Shown: positions 1-5,915, numbered from the stretch's first letter. The stretch is 7,955 nt of DNA from Halothece sp. MAG (GCA_018610095.1 JAHEOB010000321.1:1-7955); one strand, 5' to 3'. The notes: generated from the letters alone by a model not told the origin. A program made the numbers and translations.

Positions 1-71
1 ATAGACATCAACCATCATGACCTCAACGGTCACCTGTTCCAATTAACTAATCCCTGCCGAGGGATGGAAAT
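1..71 (+). CRISPR. Trailer end of a CRISPR array: last spacer plus degenerate terminal repeat
   Basis: Bases 36-71 form a 36-base unit starting GTTCCAATTAA and ending GGGATGGAAAT. It contains a 6-bp hairpin, ATCCCT (50-55), loop GCCG, AGGGAT (60-65). Start, length, internal stem and GGAAA(C) end all match the common cyanobacterial CRISPR repeat class, whose members usually finish in GAAAC. Here the last base is T, as expected for a mutated terminal repeat. Bases 1-35 are then a 35-base unit of typical spacer length, so the window seems to begin at a repeat/spacer junction. The orientation puts leader and bulk of the array to the left. Only one repeat is visible, so the array itself is inferred; the repeat class is recalled from knowledge of the family, not searched. 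Confidence 0.72.
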
Positions 72-89
72 CTGCTCGTTGCAAAGCAA

Positions 90-114
90 TTGGGGAGTAA
101 TCAAAACTCCCCAA
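90..114. terminator. Strong hairpin between the CRISPR array and the convergent NYN gene
   Basis: TTGGGGAGT (90-98), loop AATCAAA (99-105) and ACTCCCCAA (106-114) give a perfect 9-bp stem. On the plus strand it is followed by a T-rich stretch (115-131), which suits an intrinsic terminator for the array transcript. It also lies 25 bases beyond the stop of the minus-strand NYN gene, so it may end both convergent transcripts. Confidence 0.65.
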
Positions 115-138
115 TCTTGCTTGATTTTTAATTAGTAA

Positions 139-1107
139 CTAGTAAGAAATTTGATTTTGAATGTCTTTTAGGGAAATATAGCGATTAGCGACATCTTTTA
201 ATTTGTTACTAGTATGATTTGAAATACTGACCACTTCTACTTTTTTCCCTTGAGCCTGAACTTGTTCGACAGCACAGGTAAAATCGCCATCACCACTGAC
301 TAAAACAGCAGTATCATATTGGTCTTGGTAACCCAAAGTAATTAAATTGAGAGCTAATTCTACATCAATATCACCTTTACAAGAGCCGTCATTACGGGTG
401 ATTTTGTCTTTTTGAACAATTTGATAGCCCTTGTCAGTTAAGGCATTTAGGAAGGAATTTTGTCTGCTGTATTTGGTATTAACAGCAATGTGCAACCAAG
501 CCCCAGCTAAAGGAGCATCTTGTTGTAATTGTTTTAGTAAAGATTCATAGTCAATTTTGATTCCTAAAAACTTAGCAGTATGTTCTAAGTTTCCATGATC
601 AATAAAGATAGCAACACGACCGCGTCCTTCTACAGGAGTTGTCGTAGAGGGAGTCGAATTAGATAAGTAAGTATTAAGGGTTGTTTGAAGGTTTTCAACT
701 TGGCTTTGTAGTTGTTCCCAATTAACTGGAGAATCTTGTAAGGAATTAATTCCTTGTTGCAGAGTCTGAAGACTTTGTAATTGTTGATTAGTGTTAGAGT
801 TAGCAACCTCAATTTGTTTTTGCAATCCTTTAACTTCAGAACAAGTGGCAGTTTGTTTTTGATATTCTTTGAGTTGTTGAATGTAATTGGCTTGTTGTTC
901 TATTTTTTGTTCAGTACGATGACGGTTCAAGAAACTGAGTCCAAGATATAGAGAAGAAATAGCAACAATTCCTTGTTGGAGTAAGATTCCTAAAACAGAG
1001 CCTCCTACAGACGTACCAATGGCAGTCCATTCTGCTAAATCAAAAGAAGATTCAAAAGAACCTTGAGAAACCAGAGGAGTGCGGAAACGTTTGGGTTGGC
1101 TTACCAT
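139..1107 (-). CDS. Membrane-anchored NYN-domain (PIN-like, LabA/DUF88-type) putative ribonuclease
   Basis: 322 residues. An N-terminal hydrophobic segment (about 37-59) is followed by positively charged NRHR, then a Gln-rich coiled-coil region (about 64-148), a Ser/Thr/Pro linker (149-160), and a C-terminal NYN domain (about 164-315). The NYN acidic set is visible: FIDHGNL (D170), KGDIDVELALN (D246, D248) and SGDGDF (D273, D275), so the nuclease fold looks catalytically intact. NYN proteins of this family are predicted metal-dependent RNases. The coiled coil suggests oligomers on the inner face of a membrane. The start is backed by AAAGGGG 10 bases upstream. The gene converges on the CRISPR array and sits beside a WYL protein of CRISPR-linked type, so a role in RNA processing or defence is plausible, but the target is unknown. 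Domain assignment is firm; function is inference. Confidence 0.85.
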   Translation of the reverse strand: MVSQPKRFRTPLVSQGSFESSFDLAEWTAIGTSVGGSVLGILLQQGIVAISSLYLGLSFLNRHRTEQKIEQQANYIQQLKEYQKQTATCSEVKGLQKQIEVANSNTNQQLQSLQTLQQGINSLQDSPVNWEQLQSQVENLQTTLNTYLSNSTPSTTTPVEGRGRVAIFIDHGNLEHTAKFLGIKIDYESLLKQLQQDAPLAGAWLHIAVNTKYSRQNSFLNALTDKGYQIVQKDKITRNDGSCKGDIDVELALNLITLGYQDQYDTAVLVSGDGDFTCAVEQVQAQGKKVEVVSISNHTSNKLKDVANRYISLKDIQNQISY

Positions 1108-1114
1108 AATTCTT

Positions 1115-1190
1115 AAACCCCTTTCCCCTTGGGAACGCGATCTCTGTTGCTACATTTGCTATGTTCCCAAGGGGGTGGAATAAAGGGTTT
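1115..1190 (-). promoter_or_regulatory. Long interrupted inverted repeat covering the NYN ribosome binding site
   Basis: CCCCTTGGGAAC (1125-1136) pairs perfectly with GTTCCCAAGGGG (1163-1174). Outside it, AAACCCCTTT (1115-1124) faces AAAGGGTTT (1182-1190), giving an almost continuous stem around a 26-base loop. In the minus-strand RNA the NYN Shine-Dalgarno sequence AAAGGGG (1118-1124) lies in the outer arm. Transcripts reading through from the HD gene could therefore hide it, whereas transcripts starting inside the loop could not. It could also act as a terminator for the HD gene, whose stop is at 1197-1199; there is no clear U-run. Confidence 0.55.
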
Positions 1191-1193
1191 CCA
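1176..1193 (-). promoter_or_regulatory. Shared operator candidate, copy 1 (upstream of NYN)
   Basis: On the minus strand it reads TGGAAA-CCCTTT-ATTCCA followed by CC. It matches the consensus TGGAAWC-N5-WTTCCACC also found at 3271-3288 and 7562-7579, in the same orientation. It lies 68 bases before the NYN start codon and just after the HD stop codon. The bases 9 nt downstream, GAACAT (1161-1166), are only a weak -10 match. Confidence 0.6.
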
Positions 1194-1196
1194 TCT

Positions 1197-1793
1197 TTAA
1201 TTAGATTCAGTTAAACACTGAACAACCTGTTCCAGTTGATCTCTTAGCTGGGTTGAAACAGGAGGTGAAATCGCCAAAATGGCGTTAAAAAACCACAGAG
1301 TTCCTTCCTTCCCGCCACGAAATTGATTCCAGATTTGTTCTCCTGAGTTTTGATACTCTTGAAGCATACATCGTGCATTGTGGAGTTTATCAGCCATCGT
1401 TACTCGATACACCTGCGGTGAGGCGTGACGAAGATTTTCAAGAAAGTTTTCTTTCCGTTCTTTCCATGGTGGTTTCGGTTTAACTTCAGACTCACTGCAA
1501 CCATCAACAATCTCTGCCACAGTTTCCCCAAAGCGTTCTCGAATTTCGGCTAGGGTTTCTGCACCACCTTGATCTTCCACTGCATCATGGAGTAAAGCCG
1601 CGATCGCCTCATCTTCGTCTCCGCCATCTTCTAAGACTAAAGCTGTTACACTCAGTAGGTGAGCAATATAGGGGGTTCCTCCGACTTTACGCCGTTGATG
1701 GCGATGCAATTGCGTGGCATAAACTAAGGCTTCATCAAAGCGAGATGTAATTTCTGTCAAGTTAGTAGTTGAGTTCGTATTAGTCATCATCAT
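1197..1793 (-). CDS. Stand-alone HD hydrolase, Mesh1/RelA-SpoT hydrolase type
   Basis: 198 residues, close to the roughly 180 of Mesh1-like small alarmone hydrolases. Family motifs run in order: H30 in H-x2-QRRK, TPYIAH (40-45), LLHDAVED (H69, D70, E73, D74) and ADKLHNAR (D135, N139). These supply the expected metal ligands H30, H69, D70 and D135. The family hydrolyses the 3'-pyrophosphate of (p)ppGpp or related nucleotides using Mn2+; no synthetase domain is present. The start is ambiguous because three ATGs are consecutive; the first overlaps the WYL gene by 14 bases, and GGGAG lies about 12 bases upstream of it. The overlap shows co-transcription with WYL. In this setting it might act on a nucleotide signal used in defence, but that is inference; broad HD phosphohydrolase activity is the alternative. 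Confidence 0.85.
   Translation of the reverse strand: MMMTNTNSTTNLTEITSRFDEALVYATQLHRHQRRKVGGTPYIAHLLSVTALVLEDGGDEDEAIAALLHDAVEDQGGAETLAEIRERFGETVAEIVDGCSESEVKPKPPWKERKENFLENLRHASPQVYRVTMADKLHNARCMLQEYQNSGEQIWNQFRGGKEGTLWFFNAILAISPPVSTQLRDQLEQVVQCLTESN
1600..1607. repeat. HIP1 palindrome GCGATCGC
   Basis: A single copy of the octamer that is highly over-represented in many cyanobacterial genomes, lying inside the HD gene. It is used here as evidence of host lineage. I found no other exact copy, which fits a low-HIP1 strain or an acquired island. Confidence 0.7.
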
Positions 1794-3216
1794 TCTTATA
1801 AAGCTCCCAAGTTTGCTGAATATCTTCTTTCATGCGTTGTCGTAATTCCCAAGGTAAAATGACTTCGACATTCGGACACCAAGCACGAAGTCGCATAATT
1901 ACACTGTTCTCATTTTTTCTATACTGTAAAGTATAGTAACCATCATTAGAATGATTTTTGATATGTTGTTGTAGTTTATTTCTTTGGTTTTTAGTTATTC
2001 GGGCTTCATTAAGTTTTTGTAACGCTTTTTCATAGTCAATTTTCTTAAAAGTCTGATGGCGCACTGTATTGCTAATGTAATGTTTATCAAACTCATAAGG
2101 AAATCGTAAAAGCATTTCCTCTTTTTCTAAGTAAAAATCAAATCCATAAGCAGATTCAATTTCCTGCTCAATGTGATCAACTAAACAGCCATTATAAGTT
2201 TCCTCTTCTTGAACTTTTTGTTGCTCTTGTTCTGATTGTTCATTATTACGAGTATCTATAATATCTTGAGGTATGTTATCTGTATTGGGATCTAGTTCCT
2301 TAATTGATTGGATTCTATCTAAACGATAGTTATACCAGTTACTTTCGTCTGTCTGTTGTTCGGGAGATTGTCCAAATGCACATAAGTAGAAACCTCTTTG
2401 ATAGTAGTAAATGCAAACTGGATAAATTATATAAGAACTTACTTTTCCTTTCAGACGAGAACTTTGGTATGTAATTTCAATTATAGAAACTGGTGTTTGT
2501 TGCCAAATCGATTTTAAATCCTTTAAGTGAGAATATACTCTTTGGGCAACTTCTCCAGAAGGAATATGATAATCTGGATGGAAAAATAATCTTTGTATTC
2601 CGTTAATGGGGTTGCTAAATTGTTCTGCTATATATGCATAATCATGTAGTAAAAAATTAAATTCTAAATTATTTTGATAGTTGTCAACTTCAGATTTTGA
2701 TACTAATTCTTCATTTAATATTGGACTCAGCGAAGGAATTGTCTCTTTTCTTTTATAGTTTTGATTACCTTGATCTTCTAACCAGTTAGATAAATCATTT
2801 TGAAGCGTTGTCTTAATCGTTTTTGCATGTACTTTGAACGGACATTTTTCCTCAATTTGATTTAGATAGTTTTCTATGTTTTTTTCTTGTATGCTGGCAA
2901 TCACTTGATAAGTATTTCTAAATTGTTGTTTCCATTCCTCCCATTGGTTTGGATTATCCTCTTCAATTAAATTCCGAATCGTTTTATTAGAAATGCATTG
3001 AGCATCTTGATTAGTTTTATTAAAAAAGAAATCTCTCCATTCTGTATAAGAAAACTTACTCTTTTTAAAGTCAGTACCTCTAGCATAAATAGAACGTAAA
3101 ATTTTCCACTTTCGTACTGCTTTTACTAATGAGTCTTCGTCAATTAATAAAGAAGGACGTGCTAACTCTTGTAAAACTGGCACACTTGGCGGATAATCAA
3201 AATACGGTTCCGACAT
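1780..3216 (-). CDS. WYL-domain protein resembling the cyanobacterial CRISPR-associated TIGR03985 family
   Basis: 478 residues. The N-terminus (FDYPPSVPVLQELAR, then a helical region to about 240) resembles the start of TIGR03985 proteins and probably holds a winged helix, though I cannot see it clearly. A WYL fold follows at about 245-305, with the core YIIYPVCIYYYQRGFYLCAFG and WYNYRLDRIQSI. A Glu/Gln-rich linker spans about 320-340. The C-terminal WCX-like segment is at about 437-473 (MRLRAWCPNVEVILPWELR). WYL proteins are ligand-sensing regulators common at defence loci; a WYL protein (Sll7009) represses a CRISPR system in Synechocystis. The start is supported by AGGA 5 bases upstream. 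A palindrome shared with two other promoters lies 54 bases before the start, suggesting autoregulation. It shares a transcript with the HD gene. The WYL call is firm, the TIGR03985 match is from memory, and the regulatory target is inferred. Confidence 0.8.
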   Translation of the reverse strand: MSEPYFDYPPSVPVLQELARPSLLIDEDSLVKAVRKWKILRSIYARGTDFKKSKFSYTEWRDFFFNKTNQDAQCISNKTIRNLIEEDNPNQWEEWKQQFRNTYQVIASIQEKNIENYLNQIEEKCPFKVHAKTIKTTLQNDLSNWLEDQGNQNYKRKETIPSLSPILNEELVSKSEVDNYQNNLEFNFLLHDYAYIAEQFSNPINGIQRLFFHPDYHIPSGEVAQRVYSHLKDLKSIWQQTPVSIIEITYQSSRLKGKVSSYIIYPVCIYYYQRGFYLCAFGQSPEQQTDESNWYNYRLDRIQSIKELDPNTDNIPQDIIDTRNNEQSEQEQQKVQEEETYNGCLVDHIEQEIESAYGFDFYLEKEEMLLRFPYEFDKHYISNTVRHQTFKKIDYEKALQKLNEARITKNQRNKLQQHIKNHSNDGYYTLQYRKNENSVIMRLRAWCPNVEVILPWELRQRMKEDIQQTWELYKNDDD

Positions 3217-3255
3217 AGTTATCCTACCTTATACTCTTCTGAAAACCTACTCTAT

Positions 3256-3261
3256 ATTGTA
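3256..3261 (-). promoter_or_regulatory. Candidate -10 box for the WYL-HD unit
   Basis: TACAAT on the minus strand (5 of 6 to consensus), 39 bases before the WYL start codon. No good -35 is present; the place where it should be is covered by the palindrome at 3271-3288, exactly 9 bases upstream. That arrangement suits a promoter controlled by whatever binds the palindrome. Confidence 0.4.
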
Positions 3262-3270
3262 ATAAGGTGG

Positions 3271-3288
3271 TGGAAATCCTAGTTTCCA
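3271..3288 (-). promoter_or_regulatory. Shared operator candidate, copy 2 (upstream of WYL)
   Basis: On the minus strand it reads TGGAAA-CTAGGA-TTTCCA followed by CC, with perfect 6-base half-sites. It is the same motif and orientation as the copies upstream of NYN and the E1 operon. A short RNA hairpin is an alternative reading, but the conserved C after the first half-site and the CC after the second, shared by all copies, argue for a protein site. Confidence 0.62.
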
Positions 3289-3308
3289 AGCTCATCAAAG
3301 TATATGTA

Positions 3309-3332
3309 AAGCTCAACTGCTGTTCAGAGCTT
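3309..3332 (-). terminator. Hairpin downstream of the ubiquitin-like operon
   Basis: AAGCTC (3309-3314) pairs with GAGCTT (3327-3332), extended inside by AAC (3315-3317) with GTT (3322-3324) around loop TGCT, with a two-base CA bulge. It begins 21 bases past the stop of the last operon gene and is followed on the minus strand by TTTACATA. It is a plausible but weak terminator, with a short T-run, that would separate this operon from the WYL-HD unit. Confidence 0.42.
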
Positions 3333-3353
3333 GTTGCACAAAGCGGCAAATCA

Positions 3354-3935
3354 CTAAAAGTTTAACCACTTAATGCTCTCCACACTATCAGAGACAGAAG
3401 AAACAGAATTTTGCCATTTAATTTTAGATTTCGGATCTAATTTAGTCTGTATCTTTTGAACTAATTCAGGGGTTAACCAAGATTGGTCTGGTATTAATAA
3501 ATCTTCTGTATTAGCAACCTTGAAATTAAAGTTTAAACACTGATAAGTAATTTCATGTGATAGAGGCAAAAAATAGACCTGAGATTTTAGTAATCTTGCA
3601 TAATAATATAAAGTAATCAAATAACGATTAAGAGGAATCGTTAAATCAATTTGGTTACTATTAGAACCTAAATAATTAATAATTAATTCTTGATCAATAA
3701 AGTAAATTTGGTTATTTTCTTGATTCTTAAAAACTAAAACATTACAACCTTGTACTTGTTGCAGAGAATTAAGAAGTTGACTAGCAATATTACTTGTGGC
3801 TACATAATTATCGTTACTAAGGTATGTTAGTTGTGAGTAAAAATATTGAGGCAAAACTAAGTCATTTGGCGATTTAGTTACCCATTCCGGATCATCGATT
3901 ACTAAATCAGGTTCTATAGCATAGATTATTTTCAT
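3354..3935 (-). CDS. Diverged PIN-like protein, probably catalytically inactive (last gene of the ubiquitin-like operon)
   Basis: 193 residues with no family I can name from an obvious motif. By eye it follows the PhoH-type PIN pattern. KIIYAIEPDLVIDDPEW (2-18) sits where those domains have K-IYVLDTNVLLHDP. LVLPQYFYSQL (26-36) matches V-IP-x3-EEL. PLNRYLITLYYYARLL (101-116) matches DNRILA-x3-L, and the strand VYFLPLSHEITYQCLNFNFKVANTEDLL (120-147, read in pieces) matches LVTKD-x6-A-x-G-x-x-AEDY. All four usual acidic positions are replaced (E8, S34, L102 and H127 or neighbours), so a pseudo-PIN adaptor is more likely than a nuclease. The C-terminal tail (about 170-193) carries IKW twice. It follows the RING-like gene by 18 bases; AGAGG lies 14 bases before the ATG. 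The gene is certain; the fold is a moderate-confidence inference. Confidence 0.6.
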   Translation of the reverse strand: MKIIYAIEPDLVIDDPEWVTKSPNDLVLPQYFYSQLTYLSNDNYVATSNIASQLLNSLQQVQGCNVLVFKNQENNQIYFIDQELIINYLGSNSNQIDLTIPLNRYLITLYYYARLLKSQVYFLPLSHEITYQCLNFNFKVANTEDLLIPDQSWLTPELVQKIQTKLDPKSKIKWQNSVSSVSDSVESIKWLNF

Positions 3936-3953
3936 GGCTATTTATGTAACCTC

Positions 3954-4355
3954 TTAATTCTTCAAGTTCGGTAAAGTATAAAACTTAGTCTTTTTATTAC
4001 TTTTGCAGTCTCTACATTTTTGGTCTAGTTCTTGCCAACTATCTTGATGATAAGCCAATCGACACTGACGACAAAAATAAATTTGCTCTCCTGGTAAAAA
4101 TTCCTCTTGAGTCAATGGATCTTTACTACCAATCACATTTTTTAATATATTCTTGATATCGTCAGGAACATCATCATTCCAAACTACCTGCTTTGGTTCT
4201 GTTGAATTTCTTAAATGATTAGTTTTTAAATTTTTCCAGTGAATCTGGCTAGATGGAGATGAGGAAGTCGTTCTTCGATTGCTTGTGCTAGGTGGAGCAA
4301 CAATGTAGACAATGAATAAGATAACCAATAACCCAATTAAGATATACCAGAACAT
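3954..4355 (-). CDS. Membrane-anchored RING-like protein with a single zinc site (candidate E3)
   Basis: 133 residues. One N-terminal membrane helix (about 3-20) is followed by Ser/Arg-rich sequence (22-36), suggesting a cytoplasmic C-terminus. A low-complexity linker follows, then a treble-clef domain at about 75-127. Its order is DPLT (79-82), C95-x2-C98, H103 in YHQDSW, and C114-x2-C117. This matches bacterial RING fingers (C-P-x-C ... C-x2-C ... YH-x2-CW ... C-x2-C), except that the first Cys pair is D79/T82 and the third-pair Cys is S106. The second zinc site (C95, C98, C114, C117) is complete and the first is lost, as in SP-RING/U-box-like derivatives. It starts 2 bases after the JAB stop with only a weak GAGAAA, so translation is probably coupled. 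In an operon with E1, E2 and Ubl, an E3 or scaffold role is likely; a plain zinc ribbon is the alternative. Confidence 0.72.
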   Translation of the reverse strand: MFWYILIGLLVILFIVYIVAPPSTSNRRTTSSSPSSQIHWKNLKTNHLRNSTEPKQVVWNDDVPDDIKNILKNVIGSKDPLTQEEFLPGEQIYFCRQCRLAYHQDSWQELDQKCRDCKSNKKTKFYTLPNLKN

Positions 4356-4357
4356 AG

Positions 4358-5305
4358 TTATTTTTTCTCAGTATTAATTTCAAATGATGTCCCAGACTCA
4401 GTAACTACATTTACTGCAGGAAATGGATTTAAACCCAATTTCGTTAGTAAGCCAATGAATAATATCGTTACTAATAACGATAACAACAAATAAAGAGGAC
4501 GTCCCTTTTTCTTAAAACTCGATCGAGGAGATCGCGGTGTACGAGACGGTAAAGATTGTGGAGATTGAGTTGAAGTTAATACTGGGTTGGCATGAGTTCC
4601 TAAAACAATTGGATTAACAGGAATGGCATTTTTTCCTAGAAAAAAACCTGTCGTTTGTTTTACAGGATCATGAACAATAGAAACTGACCAGTCATGATAA
4701 AAGAATGCTTGCTGCGTTCTCATATCAGTTCCTGACATAAAAACACCAATATTGGGATGAGAATGATACCAACCCACAATATTGGCATTGGGATATTTGG
4801 TTTTTGCTTCATCCATGATAGCTAGCCAGGAGTCAGAGGTAAATTCTAAATGGGCTCCAGTACCAACAGTTGCAGGAGCTGGAACTGAGGCTGTAATCTC
4901 TACATAAATTCCAAAAATTGGATCTTGATAGGTATTTCCAAATAGAATCCCTCCTTGTTCAACACGAAGATTAGATTGGAGATGTTGCTTTAAATGATTG
5001 AAGGCTTCTGGTTTGATATAAACACGGTCAATTTCTAAATGATTAATATTTGGTTGATCCAACCCCTGGGTTAATTGATTTAGAGCTTCTGCTTTCACTT
5101 TAAGTTTTAAGTCTATTTCTGTAATTCCATTTTCAACTAAAAAATAGCTGAGTGGTTTTTCCGTGGGTTGATAGATATCATTACTTTCTTGCCAAACGAT
5201 TGATTTAGAAGATTTATTATTGCGAGATTGATAATTGCGTAAAATATTCTTTTTAGGGTTTAAATTAGATGGATCATTATTCATAGTCATCAAACCTCGA
5301 TTCAT
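4358..5305 (-). CDS. Tail-anchored JAMM/JAB-domain isopeptidase (deconjugating enzyme)
   Basis: 315 residues. A polar, Asn/Lys-rich N-terminal extension leads into a JAB/MPN domain (about 92-225). The JAMM site is complete: E116 in VEQGGILFG, H181 and H183 in YHSHP, S191 and D194 in MSGTD, giving H-x-H-x7-S-x2-D. Such zinc proteases cleave the bond after the C-terminal glycine of ubiquitin-like proteins. A Pro/Ser/Arg linker and KKKGRP precede one membrane helix (about 271-291) and a 24-residue tail; by the positive-inside rule the protease faces the cytoplasm. The annotated ATG lacks a good ribosome site, while GAGG (inside the first codons) stands 10 bases before M8 and 4 before M6, so translation may start at M8. 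It lies 92 bases after the E2 gene and 2 bases before the RING-like gene. Confidence 0.9.
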   Translation of the reverse strand: MNRGLMTMNNDPSNLNPKKNILRNYQSRNNKSSKSIVWQESNDIYQPTEKPLSYFLVENGITEIDLKLKVKAEALNQLTQGLDQPNINHLEIDRVYIKPEAFNHLKQHLQSNLRVEQGGILFGNTYQDPIFGIYVEITASVPAPATVGTGAHLEFTSDSWLAIMDEAKTKYPNANIVGWYHSHPNIGVFMSGTDMRTQQAFFYHDWSVSIVHDPVKQTTGFFLGKNAIPVNPIVLGTHANPVLTSTQSPQSLPSRTPRSPRSSFKKKGRPLYLLLSLLVTILFIGLLTKLGLNPFPAVNVVTESGTSFEINTEKK

Positions 5306-5346
5306 TTAATTTTCTTTGATGCAATAAGGATTACTGGTGCTAAGTA

Positions 5347-5360
5347 AACCCAAACGGGTT
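5347..5360 (-). other. Small hairpin in the E2-JAB intergenic gap
   Basis: AACCC (5347-5351), AAAC, GGGTT (5356-5360) form a 5-bp stem in the only sizeable gap (5306-5397) of the six-gene cluster. It lacks a T-run and is weak. It could be an attenuator or RNA processing site that lowers expression of the membrane genes relative to E1, Ubl and E2. Confidence 0.25.
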
Positions 5361-5397
5361 CCCCGATTGATATTTGGAAGAAAAATGACTAATTAAT

Positions 5398-5913
5398 TTA
5401 GTTTAAATTTGTCCACCCAATTTGAGACTTAAAGGTTTTATTATCTAAGGGAAAGCGGTTCTGATTTTGTACAGCCCAATTTTTAGCATCGGTATTAGCT
5501 GGACTATTGAAATTAGTTACATCCGTATAATATTGAATCATTTTCCCAATTCTAATAATTAGTTCTACTAAAGTCTCTTGGAGAGCTTGATAATTACCTA
5601 AACAAACTCGATTGTTCTGATAAACATTGGGATGAAAAATCGGTGTTAAAAACTTAGCTTCAGGAGCTTCTTTAGGATAATTTTTACCTAAGGTGATATT
5701 GAGTTTATGCTGATTAGAAAATATAGGTTTATTTCCTTCTACTTTTTCGAGCCCCTTACATTGATATTCAATGACATATTCATAAGGAGGATCCCCTTTT
5801 TTAGATTTAAGTTTTAAGCTTCCCCCTGAGTTATTAATCAACTCGGAAACGGAATGAAAATCATTATGTAATCTTTTTTCCCTAACGCTCTTGTTTTGAT
5901 TTGATATCATCAT
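5398..5913 (-). CDS. E2-like ubiquitin-conjugating enzyme (UBC fold)
   Basis: 171 residues, close to a minimal UBC domain. Seen in order: an N-terminal helix (about 8-29), YEYVIEY strand region (44-50), NYPKEAPEAKFLTPIFHPNV (residues 78-97, the E2 hallmark Y-P-x3-P-x2-F-x-T-x-I-x-HPN), and catalytic C104 in RVCLG. The spacing HPN-x7-C is that of eukaryotic E2s, so N96 can play the oxyanion role. The late SPANTDAKNW (137-146) matches the E2 SPAN-x2-A motif. It would accept the Ubl from the E1 as a thioester and pass it to a target, perhaps with the RING-like protein. The gene starts 2 bases after the Ubl stop, using AAGG within the Ubl coding end; two ATGs are adjacent. All key E2 residues are present, unlike many bacterial E2 families that lose the HPN Asn. 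Confidence 0.9.
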   Translation of the reverse strand: MMISNQNKSVREKRLHNDFHSVSELINNSGGSLKLKSKKGDPPYEYVIEYQCKGLEKVEGNKPIFSNQHKLNITLGKNYPKEAPEAKFLTPIFHPNVYQNNRVCLGNYQALQETLVELIIRIGKMIQYYTDVTNFNSPANTDAKNWAVQNQNRFPLDNKTFKSQIGWTNLN

Positions 5914-5915
5914 TT

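Noticed and set aside
630..812. A 60-codon minus-strand frame inside the NYN gene
   Set aside because: It is an out-of-frame shadow within the coiled-coil coding region; the NYN frame explains the sequence.
1115..1190. A MITE with terminal inverted repeats
   Set aside because: No target-site duplication is visible, there is no second copy in the window, and a regulatory stem covering the NYN ribosome site explains it more simply.
3309..3332. A protein-binding operator for the WYL promoter
   Set aside because: The bulged, looped structure directly after the operon's last stop codon fits an RNA hairpin better, and the sequence is not repeated elsewhere.
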